From Geobacillus genomosp. 3 (GTDB lineage Bacteria; Bacillota; Bacilli; Bacillales; Anoxybacillaceae), in assembly GCF_000445995.2 (NCBI RefSeq), contig NC_022080.4, positions 318,001-382,000 on the forward strand: a stretch of DNA of 64,000 bases, written 5' to 3'. A program made the position numbers and the translations under genes. Below are positions 1 to 7,815 of the stretch, one piece after another. Below the pieces are notes generated by a model. It had not been told where the DNA came from and searched no databases. It was given only the letters and a program-made list of their open reading frames with translations. How positions within the stretch are numbered: the first letter of the stretch is position 1; every line of letters starts with the position of its first letter.

Positions 1-1
1 G

Positions 2-256
2 ATGGTGCCAGTGCCGTTATCATTCAGGCAAAGAGGGGCATTGTGGAATGTCATCATGATTGTTGTATTATCGATCATGGCTATTTTTACTTATCCCTCC
101 GAATGGTCTCACTTTTTCATTGTTGTTGCTGGCATTGGAGTGTTTATTACCCTAGATAAGATGTCCAAAAATAAAAGCAGGAAATGGAGAATCACTATTG
201 CGGCGATTTTCTTTCTCGTTGCTTTCTCTATGTCTGCATACTATGTATTAAACTAG
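2..256 (+). CDS. small membrane protein, possibly 5'-partial
   Basis: An 84-residue hydrophobic protein with about three predicted membrane segments (roughly residues 14-30, 36-52 and 63-82) and a basic KNKSRK loop between the second and third. It lies at the very start of the window, so no ribosome binding site can be seen and the real start may be further upstream. It matches no family I recognise. It is followed after about 45 bases by the interrupted gene starting at 300, on the same strand. Confidence 0.5.
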   Translation: MVPVPLSFRQRGALWNVIMIVVLSIMAIFTYPSEWSHFFIVVAGIGVFITLDKMSKNKSRKWRITIAAIFFLVAFSMSAYYVLN

Positions 257-319
257 CGATGTTTTCACCATGTTTTGAGCATTTAAAAGGGGATGTGTAA
301 TGTTAAAAAAAGCAAAATT

Positions 320-344
320 GGCTCTTCACCACAAGTTGTACTTG
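320..344 (+). repeat. left inverted repeat of the ISL3 element
   Basis: The 25-bp terminal repeat starts GGCTCTTCACC. It pairs with 1630-1654 in inverted orientation with three mismatches. Confidence 0.85.
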
Positions 345-447
345 AGATTTTAAGATAGGTATGCATAGGGAAAATAGAGGATACAAAAAATGCGAATTTT
401 CCTGTATGGTAAAGGTGACCAAACCAAACCATTGGAGGAGAATTCGC

Positions 448-1623
448 ATGTACGCTCAGTTTATCAAAGAACTCATCGATTTACCAGATGTTTTGATTCA
501 AAAGGTGCGAAAAGAAGAAGAACGTTGGATTTTCGAACTTTCTCTACCCGAACAATGCCCATTATGTCCTGTCTGCTTGAAGCGTACAATCAAAATGACA
601 GGCAAAAAGAAGCAATGGATGCATGGGTATGCTCAACGGATCGGCATCTTTTGGGTGGAACTCCCTGTGGAGCGTAGACGTTGTGGTACATGTGGCATGA
701 CATTCAGCACGTCTGATCCCGGAATTTCCCCTCGAAGTGTAGCGACGGATGCGTTTCAGCAATGGGTCGCGCACTCTTGCATCGGAACATCCATTCAGGC
801 AGTGGCTCGTATGCTCAAGCTTCCTTACACGACCGTGGAACGTTGGTTTTATACCCATGCCCCTTCCTTCCTATCGAATGACATCCAACCAAAGGCAGTT
901 TGTGTCGATGAGTTTGCGTTTCGAAAAGGGCATGATTACGGAGTGGCGATCATGGATGCCGAAACGGGAGAAGTGTATGCCCTTGAAGCAGGAAAGAACG
1001 AGGAAGCCATTGGACGTGTGTTGGCTCCTGTGTCTGATTCTGTTCAGTATGTCGTGAGCGATTTGGCTCCAGCGATGAAAAAAGCCATTCAAGGGGTGTG
1101 TCCGGAAGCGAAGCATGTGGTGGATTATTTTCATGTGATTCAATTGTTTACGGAAGCGTTGGATCGATGCCGCAAATCCTTCGGAAAAGGGAACAAGAAA
1201 CATGGGCATGTCCGGTATGTTTGCCGCTTATTGACCCAGCGCCCCGAGAAGCTCACCGAGGAGGAACGCCAAACGGTGCGGGAGTGGCAGAAAGAGAGCG
1301 ATTCCTTGCAGGCTGTCTATCAATCCCTTCAACATTTTCGTTATGTATCCAAAAGCCAAAACGAGCGACAAGCGAAACGTCGTTTGAACGCCTGGGTTCA
1401 TCGGTATTTGTTTTGTCCTTGTTCTGCTGTTCGCGCCATCGCAAAATCACTCGTCAAACGAACAGACGAAATCATATCGTGCATGTTATCCCCTTATTCA
1501 AATGGGAAAATGGAGGGAACAAATAACAAGATCAAGCTGATGAAACGTCGGGGATACGGATACAGAAATATCCAGCGTTTTGCATTGCGGGTTCGGCTAG
1601 AAACAGCTAACATACTTTCATGA
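448..1623 (+). CDS. ISL3-family transposase
   Basis: A DDE-type transposase of 391 residues. The start at 448 is preferred over the in-frame ATG at 361 because GGAGGAG lies seven bases upstream. The N-terminal part has two CxxC-type zinc-binding pairs (CPLCPVC, CGTC). A helix-turn-helix-like stretch follows (SIQAVARMLKLPYTTVERW). The catalytic core shows VCVDEFAFRKG, VVSDLAPAMK and VDYFHVIQLF. The C-terminal motif around NGKMEGTNNKIKLMKRRGYG, followed by an F..R segment, is the characteristic ISL3 ending with the catalytic Glu. The length is typical of the family and the gene fills the element. Confidence 0.92.
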   Translation: MYAQFIKELIDLPDVLIQKVRKEEERWIFELSLPEQCPLCPVCLKRTIKMTGKKKQWMHGYAQRIGIFWVELPVERRRCGTCGMTFSTSDPGISPRSVATDAFQQWVAHSCIGTSIQAVARMLKLPYTTVERWFYTHAPSFLSNDIQPKAVCVDEFAFRKGHDYGVAIMDAETGEVYALEAGKNEEAIGRVLAPVSDSVQYVVSDLAPAMKKAIQGVCPEAKHVVDYFHVIQLFTEALDRCRKSFGKGNKKHGHVRYVCRLLTQRPEKLTEEERQTVREWQKESDSLQAVYQSLQHFRYVSKSQNERQAKRRLNAWVHRYLFCPCSAVRAIAKSLVKRTDEIISCMLSPYSNGKMEGTNNKIKLMKRRGYGYRNIQRFALRVRLETANILS

Positions 1624-1629
1624 CAGGTG

Positions 1630-1654
1630 CAAGTACAACTTTTGGTGATGAACC
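1630..1654 (-). repeat. right inverted repeat of the ISL3 element
   Basis: The reverse complement begins GGTTCATCACC and matches the left repeat at 22 of 25 positions. It lies seven bases after the transposase stop codon. Confidence 0.85.
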
Positions 1655-2171
1655 AGAACAAAAAAGTTGAGGATATTAATACCACTATCACATTTTCTCG
1701 GCCATTAGAATTTAAGGAATTAAAGGAATTTGTAAAGAAACACAAAGTTAATCCTCAACAATTTGTAGCACGTGCTGTAAAAGGTGATGAGCGTATAACA
1801 CTTGCCTTTAAACCACACGTGGAGGAGAAACATGTTAGTATGGTGAAAAAACAACTTAAAGAGGAATACAATGCGGAGTTTGTTGGTTTTATTGATATGT
1901 ACGGTTTTGTGAGTCATGAAGATTTAACAGCAATTGAAAATGATCAAGTTACTTTCCTTGCTGATACAACAGGAGATAAATATTTCTTGAAACACGAAAA
2001 AGACAATGGTTTTGCCCATGCGCTTTCTTGGTTATTAGAAGATGTTAAGAAGAAAAAAGAGGAAAACAATAAATAATTAAAAAATCTTAAAGGGGATAGA
2101 CTCCCATGACAAAAAAATTTCGTCACCATCGGAAGGGTGAAAACCACCTTCTGTCGAATGGTCTCCTTGCA

Positions 2172-2316
2172 GCTGGGGTCATGAGGTCGTGGTATCTATG
2201 GTACGGAAAAGTCCGAAGGATAGACCGACCCCAGCAGCCTGGTGCACCACGGAATGTCGCTCCCTTTTGGGAAGCACGCAGGATAGATGCTTGAACAAAG
2301 GCTGCTGCACCAGCTG
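2172..2316 (+). ncRNA. candidate IS110 bridge RNA region
   Basis: Two stem-loops can be seen in the leader. The first has a perfect 9-bp stem (2172-2180 with 2227-2235) around a 46-base internal loop. The second has an 8-bp stem (2239-2246 with 2306-2313), extended by three further pairs across a single bulged base, around a 59-base loop. Two successive large internal loops are the arrangement described for IS110 bridge RNAs, in which one loop pairs with target DNA and the other with donor DNA. Position, length and shape all fit. The assignment is inference because I could not match loop bases to the element junctions. Confidence 0.5.
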
Positions 2317-2346
2317 TTTTTGAGAACGAAGCAGGGAGGGAGACCG

Positions 2347-3565
2347 ATGCGCGTCTTGTATGAACGCTGTTGCGGATTGGACGTGCATAAGCAATCGGTT
2401 ACGGCTTGCGCCCTTACCCCTGAAGGCAAAGAGATTCGCACGTTTGGTACGCTGACCGACGATCTCGAGGAGTTGGTGGATTGGCTGAAAGAAAAAAGGT
2501 GACGCACGTGGCCATGGAGTCGACGGGCGTATATTGGAAGCCAGTGTATCATCTCCTCGAAGCAGAGCCGATCGAAGTGCTTGTCGTCAATGTCCAACAC
2601 ATCAAGGCGGTTCCCGGGCGAAAGACCGATGTCAAAGATGCCGAATGGATCGCGGACTTGCTTCGCCATGGATTGCTAAAAGGGAGTTACATCCCTCATC
2701 GGGCTCAGCGTGAACTCCGGGAACTGGTCCGTTATCGGCGCAGTTTGATCGAGGAACGGGCACGGGAGCTCAACCGCATCCAAAAAGTGCTGGGAGGAGT
2801 CAATATCAAGCTTTCTTCGGTCGTATCCGACATCAATGGGATGTCGGCCCGGCTCATCATTCGCGCCCTGATCGAAGGAAAGGACGATCCGGCGGCCCTC
2901 GCCAGCTCGCCAAAGGGCGGCTGAAACAAAAAACGGAAGAGCTCCGGCGCGCATTGAAAGGAGTGATGGGGCCGCATCAACGCATGATGCTGGCCGGGCA
3001 ATGGCGTCATGTGGAGTATTTAGATGAAGCGATTGCCCGGTTGGATCAGGAAATCAAGGAACGAACGAGCCCTTTTCATGAAGCGCTGGAGCTCATTGAT
3101 ACGATCCCGGGAGTAGGGCGGCAAAGCGCGGAACAAATTGTAGCGGAAACCGGGACGGATATGAGCCGGTTCCCTACCGCCGCGCACTTGGCCTCATGGG
3201 CCGGAATGGCTCCCGGGAATCATGAGAGTGCAGGGAAACGGTTGTCAGGTCGATCGAGGAAAGGGAACAAGAAGCTGAGGTCGTGCCTCGTGGAATGCGC
3301 CCGTGCCGCCGCCCGAACGAAGAACACGCACCTATCGGCCAAGTATCATCGGATCGCCAAACGAAGAGGAGCGAATCGAGCGATTGTCGCGATCGGGAGA
3401 ACGATTTTAGAAATGATCTATTACATCTTAACTCGAAAGGAACCGTATAGAGAGTTGGGAGCCGACTACTGGGATCGGCAGCGAGAAGCGAGCATCGTGC
3501 GTCAAACGGTGAAACGATTAGAGGGGTTAGGGTACGAAGTGAAACTGGAAAAAACGAGTGCGTAG
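2347..3565 (+). pseudogene. IS110-family transposase, two frameshifts
   Basis: A DEDD-type transposase of about 406 residues if its frames are joined. The ATG at 2347 follows AGGGAGGGAG. The N-terminal RuvC-like domain shows [29 protein letters not shown] and [14 protein letters not shown]. The C-terminal part has IPGVGRQSAEQIVAETG, the conserved region holding the IS110 serine nucleophile domain. The frame breaks after LVDWLKEKR, at a run of six A residues near 2490 where seven would restore the frame. It breaks again near 2895-2905, where one further C would restore it. Both are one-base losses, so the gene is probably dead unless they are sequencing errors or recoding sites. Confidence 0.85.
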
Positions 3566-3703
3566 CATCCATAAACCACATATATACTGAAATACCTTTC
3601 TTTGGAATATGTTTCCAAAGGCTAGGTGGGGATCGTTTTTTGTTAAATGGTGTTTTCAGGATAGATATCTACTTCCTTTAAGTTTTTCATTAGGAGTGAA
3701 ATC

Positions 3704-4072
3704 ATGTTCAATCCAGAACTTTATTTTTATTACATTTTGTTAATTACTCTTTTAATTTTTACTTATTTATTCTATAGAAGAACAAAAAATTTATCTAAAA
3801 CACTCCTTATGACAATTACTGCACTTTTTTTCGTATCCATAGTTTGCAGTATTAGTTTAGCACTTAATTATTATCAATCACTGAAACCGAATACAGAAGG
3901 TATTGGAATTTCAAATGTGATCGCATATTGGCTACTAGGGGAGGATGCTTGGGCACCAGTATGGACTATTCAGTTATTCAAAAAGGCTTACTCTATTTCC
4001 TTATGGATTACACTTATTTTATTTGGTCTCCTCATAATTCTTTTATTCATGAAAAGGAAAGAAAGTGAATGA
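3704..4072 (+). CDS. hypothetical three-helix membrane protein
   Basis: A 122-residue protein with a good ribosome binding site (AGGAGTG) before the ATG. It has three hydrophobic helices (about residues 7-24, 33-52 and 94-115), an external loop between the second and third containing LLGEDAWAPVW, and a basic C-terminal tail. The gene is clearly more AT-rich than the chromosome core and is enclosed by IS110 and IS605 elements, which suggests acquired DNA. I do not recognise the family. Confidence 0.6.
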   Translation: MFNPELYFYYILLITLLIFTYLFYRRTKNLSKTLLMTITALFFVSIVCSISLALNYYQSLKPNTEGIGISNVIAYWLLGEDAWAPVWTIQLFKKAYSISLWITLILFGLLIILLFMKRKESE

Positions 4073-4126
4073 AAGACATGAACTAAAATATTGGATACCA
4101 AAAATTTAACATCTTTCCGAAAGAAG

Positions 4127-4159
4127 TCTCCCACTTCTAAACGAAGTGAAAGTGGGAGA
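4127..4159 (+). repeat. IS605 left-end hairpin
   Basis: TCTCCCACTT (4127-4136) and AAGTGGGAGA (4150-4159) form a 10-bp stem with a 13-base loop, the type of subterminal structure TnpA recognises. The 20 bases at 4152-4171 recur exactly, inverted, at 21719-21738. Confidence 0.8.
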
Positions 4160-4248
4160 TGAATTTCGGTTAGGTATAGCCTAAAATTGTCTCTTTTTTG
4201 TGTGTTATGATATAATCAGTTTTAGAAAAATGAAAGGCTGTTGTATCA

Positions 4249-4647
4249 ATGAAATTAGACAATAATAACCATTCAGTGTTCCTATTGTATTATCATCTTG
4301 TGCTGGTTGTAAAATATCGCAGACAAGTGATTGATGATACCATATCTGACTATGCAAAAGATATGTTTGTGAGATTGGGTAAAAATTACAATATTTCCTT
4401 GGTCGAATGGAATCACGATATGGACCATGTGCATATTTTGTTCAAAGCACATCCAAATAGTGAATTATCCAAGTTCATCAATGCCTATAAAAGTGCAAGT
4501 TCTCGACTGATCAAAAAGCATTTTCCGCAAGTGAAAAGAAAACTGTGGAAAGAATATTTTTGGTCAAGAAGCTTTTGCCTGCTTACAACGGGTGGTGCGC
4601 CCATTGAAGTAATCAAAAAATATATCGAAAATCAAGGTATGAAGTGA
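4249..4647 (+). CDS. tnpA: IS200/IS605 transposase TnpA (Y1 HUH)
   Basis: A single-strand DNA transposase of 132 residues. The HUH metal-binding motif is visible as HVHIL (about residues 65-69) after NHDMD. The nucleophilic tyrosine is most likely the Tyr in KKYIENQG near the C-terminus. Length and motif spacing fit IS605-type TnpA. The protein would cut and rejoin the hairpin ends as circular single-stranded DNA. It lies 12 bases upstream of tnpB on the same strand. All expected motifs are present, so it may be active. Confidence 0.9.
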   Translation: MKLDNNNHSVFLLYYHLVLVVKYRRQVIDDTISDYAKDMFVRLGKNYNISLVEWNHDMDHVHILFKAHPNSELSKFINAYKSASSRLIKKHFPQVKRKLWKEYFWSRSFCLLTTGGAPIEVIKKYIENQGMK

Positions 4648-4659
4648 TGTGGTGTCGAT

Positions 4660-5769
4660 ATGGCAAACAAAGCCTATCAGTTCCGTCTATACCCAACAAA
4701 AGAACAAGAACAACTGCTCGCCAAAACCTTCGGTTGTGTCCGTTTTGTGTATAACAAAATGCTTGAAGAACGCATACAACTGTTTGAAAAGTTCAAGGAC
4801 GATCAAGAATCCTTGAAACAGCAAACATGTCCGACCCCTGCCAAGTACAAAAAGGAGTTTCCTTGGCTAAAAGAAGTGGACAGCCTTGCGCTGGCAAACG
4901 CCCAATTGAATTTGCAGAAAGCGTTTCAACACTTCTTTTCTGGCCGCGCTGGATTTCCCAAGTTCAAAAACCGCAAGGCGAAACAGTCGTACACCACAAA
5001 TATGGTAAATGGCAACATCAAGCTTTCAGATGGCTATATCAAGCTGCCCAAACTGAAATGGATCAAGTTCAAGCAACACCGGGAGATTCCTGCCCACCAT
5101 ATCATCAAGTCTTGTACGATCACGAAAACCAAAACAGGAAAATACTATATTTCGATTCTCACAGAGTACGAACATCAACCTGCCCTAAAAGAAGTACAAA
5201 CGGTTGTTGGGCTTGACTTTTCCATGAGTACGCTGTATGTCGATAGCGAGGGTAAGAGAGCCAATTATCCTCGATTCTATCGCAAAGCATTGGAAACATT
5301 AGCGAAAGAACAGCGTAAATTGTCTCGTAAAAAGAAAGGCTCGAATCGTTGGCACAAACAGCGTCTGAAAGTAGCGAAGCTGCATGAGAAAATGGCCAAC
5401 CAGCGCAAGGACTTTCTGCATAAGGAGTCGCACAAATTAGCGAAACGGTATGATTGCGTGGTCATCGAAGACCTCAACATGAAAGGGATGTCACAAGCCC
5501 TCCATTTCGGTCAAGGCGTTCATGACAACGGCTGGGGCATGTTCACCACTTTCCTTCAGTACAAGCTGGCCGAACAGGGGAAGAAGCTGATCAAAATCGA
5601 CAAATGGTTCCCCTCGTCCAAAACGTGTTCGTGCTGCGGTCGAGTCAAGGAGTCTCTATCGCTTTCTGAACGGACATTCCGCTGTGAATGTGGATTCGAG
5701 AGCGACAGGGACGTCAATGCGGCCATCAATATCAAACATGAGGGCATGAAACGATTGGCGATCGTCTAA
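4660..5769 (+). CDS. tnpB: TnpB RNA-guided nuclease
   Basis: A 369-residue TnpB (OrfB) of the family ancestral to Cas12. The N-terminal helix-turn-helix-like part is followed by a RuvC-like domain. The three acidic residues can be seen: Asp186 in VGLDFS, Glu270 in VVIEDLNMKGM and Asp351 in ESDRDVNAA. A zinc ribbon (CSCCG ... RCECG, residues about 323-344) lies before the last Asp. The length is complete. The omega RNA that guides the enzyme normally overlaps the 3' end of the gene and the right end of the element, directly downstream here. With tnpA intact, this looks like a functional element. Confidence 0.92.
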   Translation: MANKAYQFRLYPTKEQEQLLAKTFGCVRFVYNKMLEERIQLFEKFKDDQESLKQQTCPTPAKYKKEFPWLKEVDSLALANAQLNLQKAFQHFFSGRAGFPKFKNRKAKQSYTTNMVNGNIKLSDGYIKLPKLKWIKFKQHREIPAHHIIKSCTITKTKTGKYYISILTEYEHQPALKEVQTVVGLDFSMSTLYVDSEGKRANYPRFYRKALETLAKEQRKLSRKKKGSNRWHKQRLKVAKLHEKMANQRKDFLHKESHKLAKRYDCVVIEDLNMKGMSQALHFGQGVHDNGWGMFTTFLQYKLAEQGKKLIKIDKWFPSSKTCSCCGRVKESLSLSERTFRCECGFESDRDVNAAINIKHEGMKRLAIV

Positions 5770-5880
5770 TTTGTCCTCGAACCGTGGGGCACACGGGGAT
5801 CGCTCGGTCAACTTCCCATCATGAGATGGGATTACCCGAGAAGCCCCCACCTCTAAGCGAAGCGTAGGTGGTGGGAGTAT
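5770..5880 (+). ncRNA. candidate omega RNA (reRNA) and IS605 right end
   Basis: The 110 bases after the tnpB stop contain two hairpins: one around CCCATC-ATGA-GATGGG (about 5816-5830), and a larger one whose arms run from CCCCCACCT to AGGTGGTGGG (about 5844-5873). In TnpB systems this segment gives the omega RNA scaffold, and the guide is the DNA just outside the element. The guide would therefore start close to 5880 and match GTCACGCTGATCG or nearby bases. The boundary is inferred, not measured. Confidence 0.6.
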
Positions 5881-6105
5881 GTCACGCTGATCGAAAAGCA
5901 TGAACTGCCTTCTGTGTACTGGGAAGCACGGTTTCATGGGGATTATCTGTACGTGCTGTTTGAGCCGCAAAACGGGAACAAGGCGGATGATGCAGGGGAA
6001 ATGAACATCTTCCACCTGCGCACCGCTCAACTTGCCGCCAAGTTTACTGTGCCGAAGCAAAAGCACAACTTGCAGACATTTCACGTGATGGGTGAAATAC
6101 AATAG
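5881..6105 (+). pseudogene. 3' fragment of an unknown gene cut by IS605
   Basis: An open frame runs directly out of the element right end and encodes about 75 residues (VTLIEKHELPSVYWEARF and onward) ending at 6105. It has no start codon with a ribosome binding site, and reads like the C-terminal part of a larger soluble protein with alternating beta-strand-like hydrophobicity. It has the GC content of the chromosome core, unlike the AT-rich DNA left of the element, so the 5' part seems to have been lost. The function is unknown. Confidence 0.5.
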
Positions 6106-6115
6106 GAGTAGGGGG

Positions 6116-6484
6116 ATGACGATGGGACCGAGCATGCCAGTCTGGATGTTGATTGTATACTGGGGGCTAGGCGTGGCCACGTTTATCGCCGGCGTGGCGG
6201 CGCTTATGGCGGGAACGATTCGCCGCTCGTATTCGTTGGCGGTCGTGATCGCGGTGCCGTTGTTTTTTCTAAACAACTTCCATACGATCGCCAGGGTCGG
6301 CGTCGATGAGTTCACCTACTGGCAGCAATCCCTCATCCAAGGGCAATGGTGGGCGTGGCTGTCGCTTGTGCTGTTTCGGTACATGATCGGGTATTGGGTG
6401 CTGCTCGTTCGCGGCATTCGCGGGCGGCGGGCCGCATCGATGGGAGCGAGAGGGGGAAAGGGAGATGGAGTTTCGCGACTATGA
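6116..6484 (+). CDS. hypothetical membrane protein
   Basis: A 122-residue protein with three probable membrane helices (about residues 7-32, 40-54 and 76-98). The ATG at 6116 is chosen because AGGAGTAGGGGG lies immediately before it. The C-terminus is short, basic and glycine-rich. It overlaps the next gene by 20 bases, so the two are probably translated together. I do not recognise the family. Confidence 0.65.
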   Translation: MTMGPSMPVWMLIVYWGLGVATFIAGVAALMAGTIRRSYSLAVVIAVPLFFLNNFHTIARVGVDEFTYWQQSLIQGQWWAWLSLVLFRYMIGYWVLLVRGIRGRRAASMGARGGKGDGVSRL

Positions 6485-6827
6485 AGCGTTTTGGCCGTTC
6501 TACTTGACCCAGCACCGCAAACCGGCGACAAGGCGCTGGCATTTTGTCGGAACGAGCTTCGTGTTTTTGTTTGTCATCATCGCGATCCTAACGAGAAACG
6601 CATGGTGGCTGCTCGGCGCGCCCGTGGCCGCCTATGCGCTCGCGTGGTTCAGCCACTTTTTCATCGAAGGAAACAAGCCCGCCACCTTCGGCCATCCGCT
6701 TTGGTCGCTTCGGGCCGATTTCCGCATGTACGGGCTCATGCTTACGGGCCGGCTTGGGCGGGAGCTGGAGCGGCTCGGGCTTTCCGAGGATCGGGATGTC
6801 AGTCAAAATGGATGGGAACAGCGATAA
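6465..6827 (+). CDS. DUF962/Mpo1-like membrane protein
   Basis: A 120-residue protein of the DUF962 (Mpo1-like) family. The diagnostic features are FYLTQHRKPATRRWHFVGT at the N-terminus, two membrane helices, and FSHFFIEGNKPATFGHPLWS followed by LRADFRMY. The conserved histidines of both segments are present. The yeast member Mpo1 is an iron-dependent dioxygenase of 2-hydroxy fatty acids. Whether bacterial members do the same is not established here. The ATG follows GGGAAAGGGAG. Confidence 0.8.
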   Translation: MEFRDYEAFWPFYLTQHRKPATRRWHFVGTSFVFLFVIIAILTRNAWWLLGAPVAAYALAWFSHFFIEGNKPATFGHPLWSLRADFRMYGLMLTGRLGRELERLGLSEDRDVSQNGWEQR

Positions 6828-6924
6828 ACAGGCCTTTCCCCCTGGGGATTTCTGGATGTTTTGGAGAGATCGGGCGATGATCATATGGAATGGAATATCA
6901 GGGAGAAAGCCCCTTGTCTTCGCA

Positions 6925-7815
6925 TTACTTCTTCATTTGTTCAATCTTTTCAGGCGGCAGTCCGGTCAGTTCATGAATCGTGTCGGCATCATATCCTTTT
7001 GCCAACATTCGTTTCGCAACATCCATCTTTGCTTTTTCCATTCCTTTTTCCATTCCTTTTTCCATTCCTTTCTCCATTCCTTTCTCCATGCCTCTTTGTT
7101 CGTATGAAACGATGAGTTCCATGACTTTGGCGGCCTCCTTCTCCTCCATTGTATTCACCTCATTTCGCAATCGGATTTCTTCTTCCTCCGATAACCGCAA
7201 ATATGTTTCGAAAAAGCCGAACAACAGCCGCTGTTTCGCCTCATCCAGCTCGAGACGAATGAGCATGCGCAAAAACTCTTTTTTCACTTCGATCCTTTCG
7301 TCTTCATTATACCCCATTTTGCTTAACAAAGCGGCGGCGACCGGGTTGTTCTGACGGATGTACTCGCGCCACGGGAGTTTGCGCAATTCTATGGTCAAAA
7401 AACGGAAATCGAGAACGGTCAAAAACGGAAACTCCACAGTGAAAGAGGAAGGTTCACCGCGAGTGGCGTCATAGCTGAAGATGGCGATCGGAAGAATACG
7501 GCGGCGGTGTTTTTGAAATAAGCGGCTGAAATAAATGAACATTCGCTCTGAAAAAGTGGGTTGGATGTAACTTTGGTGTTCGATGTGGACAATGATCAGC
7601 CCATCTTCCCCTTTTAGCTTTGTCTCGACCAATAGATCGACTCGATGTTTTTCCCCTGCAGTAACATCGGTCAACACTTCTTCTGATAAAAAGGAAAGAT
7701 GGTGAAAGTCAACATGCTCGTATACATGCGGAAAGAAGAGGAGAATGAATTCTTCAAAAAATGTACTTAACAACTCTTTAAACAGGCGATCATGGTCAAT
7801 GCGCGTTTCTGACAT
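6925..7815 (-). CDS. Rpn-family nuclease / putative transposase
   Basis: A 296-residue protein of the Rpn (recombination-promoting nuclease, PD-(D/E)XK) family. The start at 7815 is chosen because GGGAGGGAG lies just before the ATG. The N-terminal MSETRIDHDRLFKELL, the core RVDLLVETKL and IIVHIEHQSY (PD-ExK-like acidic residues), and the later LPIAIFSYDAT are typical. The C-terminal third is helical and contains five successive GMEK units followed by a short conserved end (AKMDVAKRMLAKG, ELTGLPPEKIEQM). Decayed copies of two parts of the same protein occur at 12657-12835 and 15670-15770. The gene is convergent to its left neighbour and divergent from yuaF. Confidence 0.85.
   Translation of the reverse strand: MSETRIDHDRLFKELLSTFFEEFILLFFPHVYEHVDFHHLSFLSEEVLTDVTAGEKHRVDLLVETKLKGEDGLIIVHIEHQSYIQPTFSERMFIYFSRLFQKHRRRILPIAIFSYDATRGEPSSFTVEFPFLTVLDFRFLTIELRKLPWREYIRQNNPVAAALLSKMGYNEDERIEVKKEFLRMLIRLELDEAKQRLLFGFFETYLRLSEEEEIRLRNEVNTMEEKEAAKVMELIVSYEQRGMEKGMEKGMEKGMEKGMEKAKMDVAKRMLAKGYDADTIHELTGLPPEKIEQMKK
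7027..7090 (-). repeat. 12-bp tandem repeat coding for GMEK units
   Basis: Five near-identical 12-base units (CCATTCCTTTTT-like on the plus strand) lie inside the Rpn gene. Each encodes Gly-Met-Glu-Lys. Because the unit is a multiple of three, gain or loss of copies leaves the frame intact and changes only the length of a charged helix. Confidence 0.9.

Larger units (their letters stand above)
320..1654 (+). mobile_element. ISL3-family insertion sequence
   Basis: A 1335-bp element bounded by 25-bp imperfect inverted repeats (320-344 and 1630-1654, 22 of 25 positions matching) that begin with GG, as is usual for ISL3. It carries one transposase gene. ISL3 elements normally make 8-bp target duplications. 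The flanking octamers (gcaaaatt on the left, agaacaaa on the right) do not match, so either the repeats have decayed or the two ends come from different insertion events. The transposase frame is complete, so the element may be active. Confidence 0.85.
300..2076 (+). pseudogene. host gene split by the ISL3 element
   Basis: An ATG at 300 with a good ribosome binding site (AAAAGGGG, 286-293) begins MLKKAKL, which looks like the start of an exported or membrane-anchored protein. After seven codons the sequence enters the left end of the ISL3 element at 320. On the far side of the element an open frame resumes (about 1655-2076) and encodes about 140 hydrophilic residues with a lysine/glutamate-rich C-terminus. 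The simplest reading is one gene interrupted near its start; the two halves are not proven to belong together because no target duplication is visible. The function is unknown. The 3' part may still be translated from an in-element start. Confidence 0.6.
2120..3600 (+). mobile_element. IS110-family insertion sequence, approximate limits
   Basis: The element consists of a non-coding, strongly structured leader of about 200 bases and a decayed IS110-type transposase. IS110 elements lack clear terminal inverted repeats, so the ends given are approximate. Just left of it an ATG at 2106 with an AAAGGGG ribosome binding site starts MTKKF, which may be the beginning of a host gene cut by the insertion. 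On the right, a short hairpin (arms 3600-3607 and 3613-3620) lies beyond the transposase stop. The long 5' leader fits the IS110 group rather than the IS1111 group, whose non-coding RNA region is at the other end. Confidence 0.75.
4110..5880 (+). mobile_element. IS200/IS605-family element with tnpA and tnpB
   Basis: The element has a left-end hairpin (4127-4159), a TnpA-type HUH transposase, a TnpB nuclease and a right-end hairpin (about 5844-5873), in the normal IS605 order. There are no terminal inverted repeats, as expected. The exact ends are not determined: the left cleavage site should be shortly before 4127 and the right one close to 5880. A TTTAA pentamer at 4105-4109 sits where a target/TAM motif would be. 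Downstream, a truncated reading frame begins directly after the right hairpin, so the insertion probably removed or separated a host gene. Confidence 0.85.

Noticed and set aside
2106-2294. 62-codon frame with a ribosome binding site before the IS110 transposase
   Set aside because: Only the first few codons look like a gene start. The rest runs through the structured IS110 leader, so it is at most a truncated host gene start.
7027-7090. short tandem repeats considered as a CRISPR or intergenic repeat array
   Set aside because: The units are 12 bases, contiguous and inside a reading frame, so they are coding repeats.
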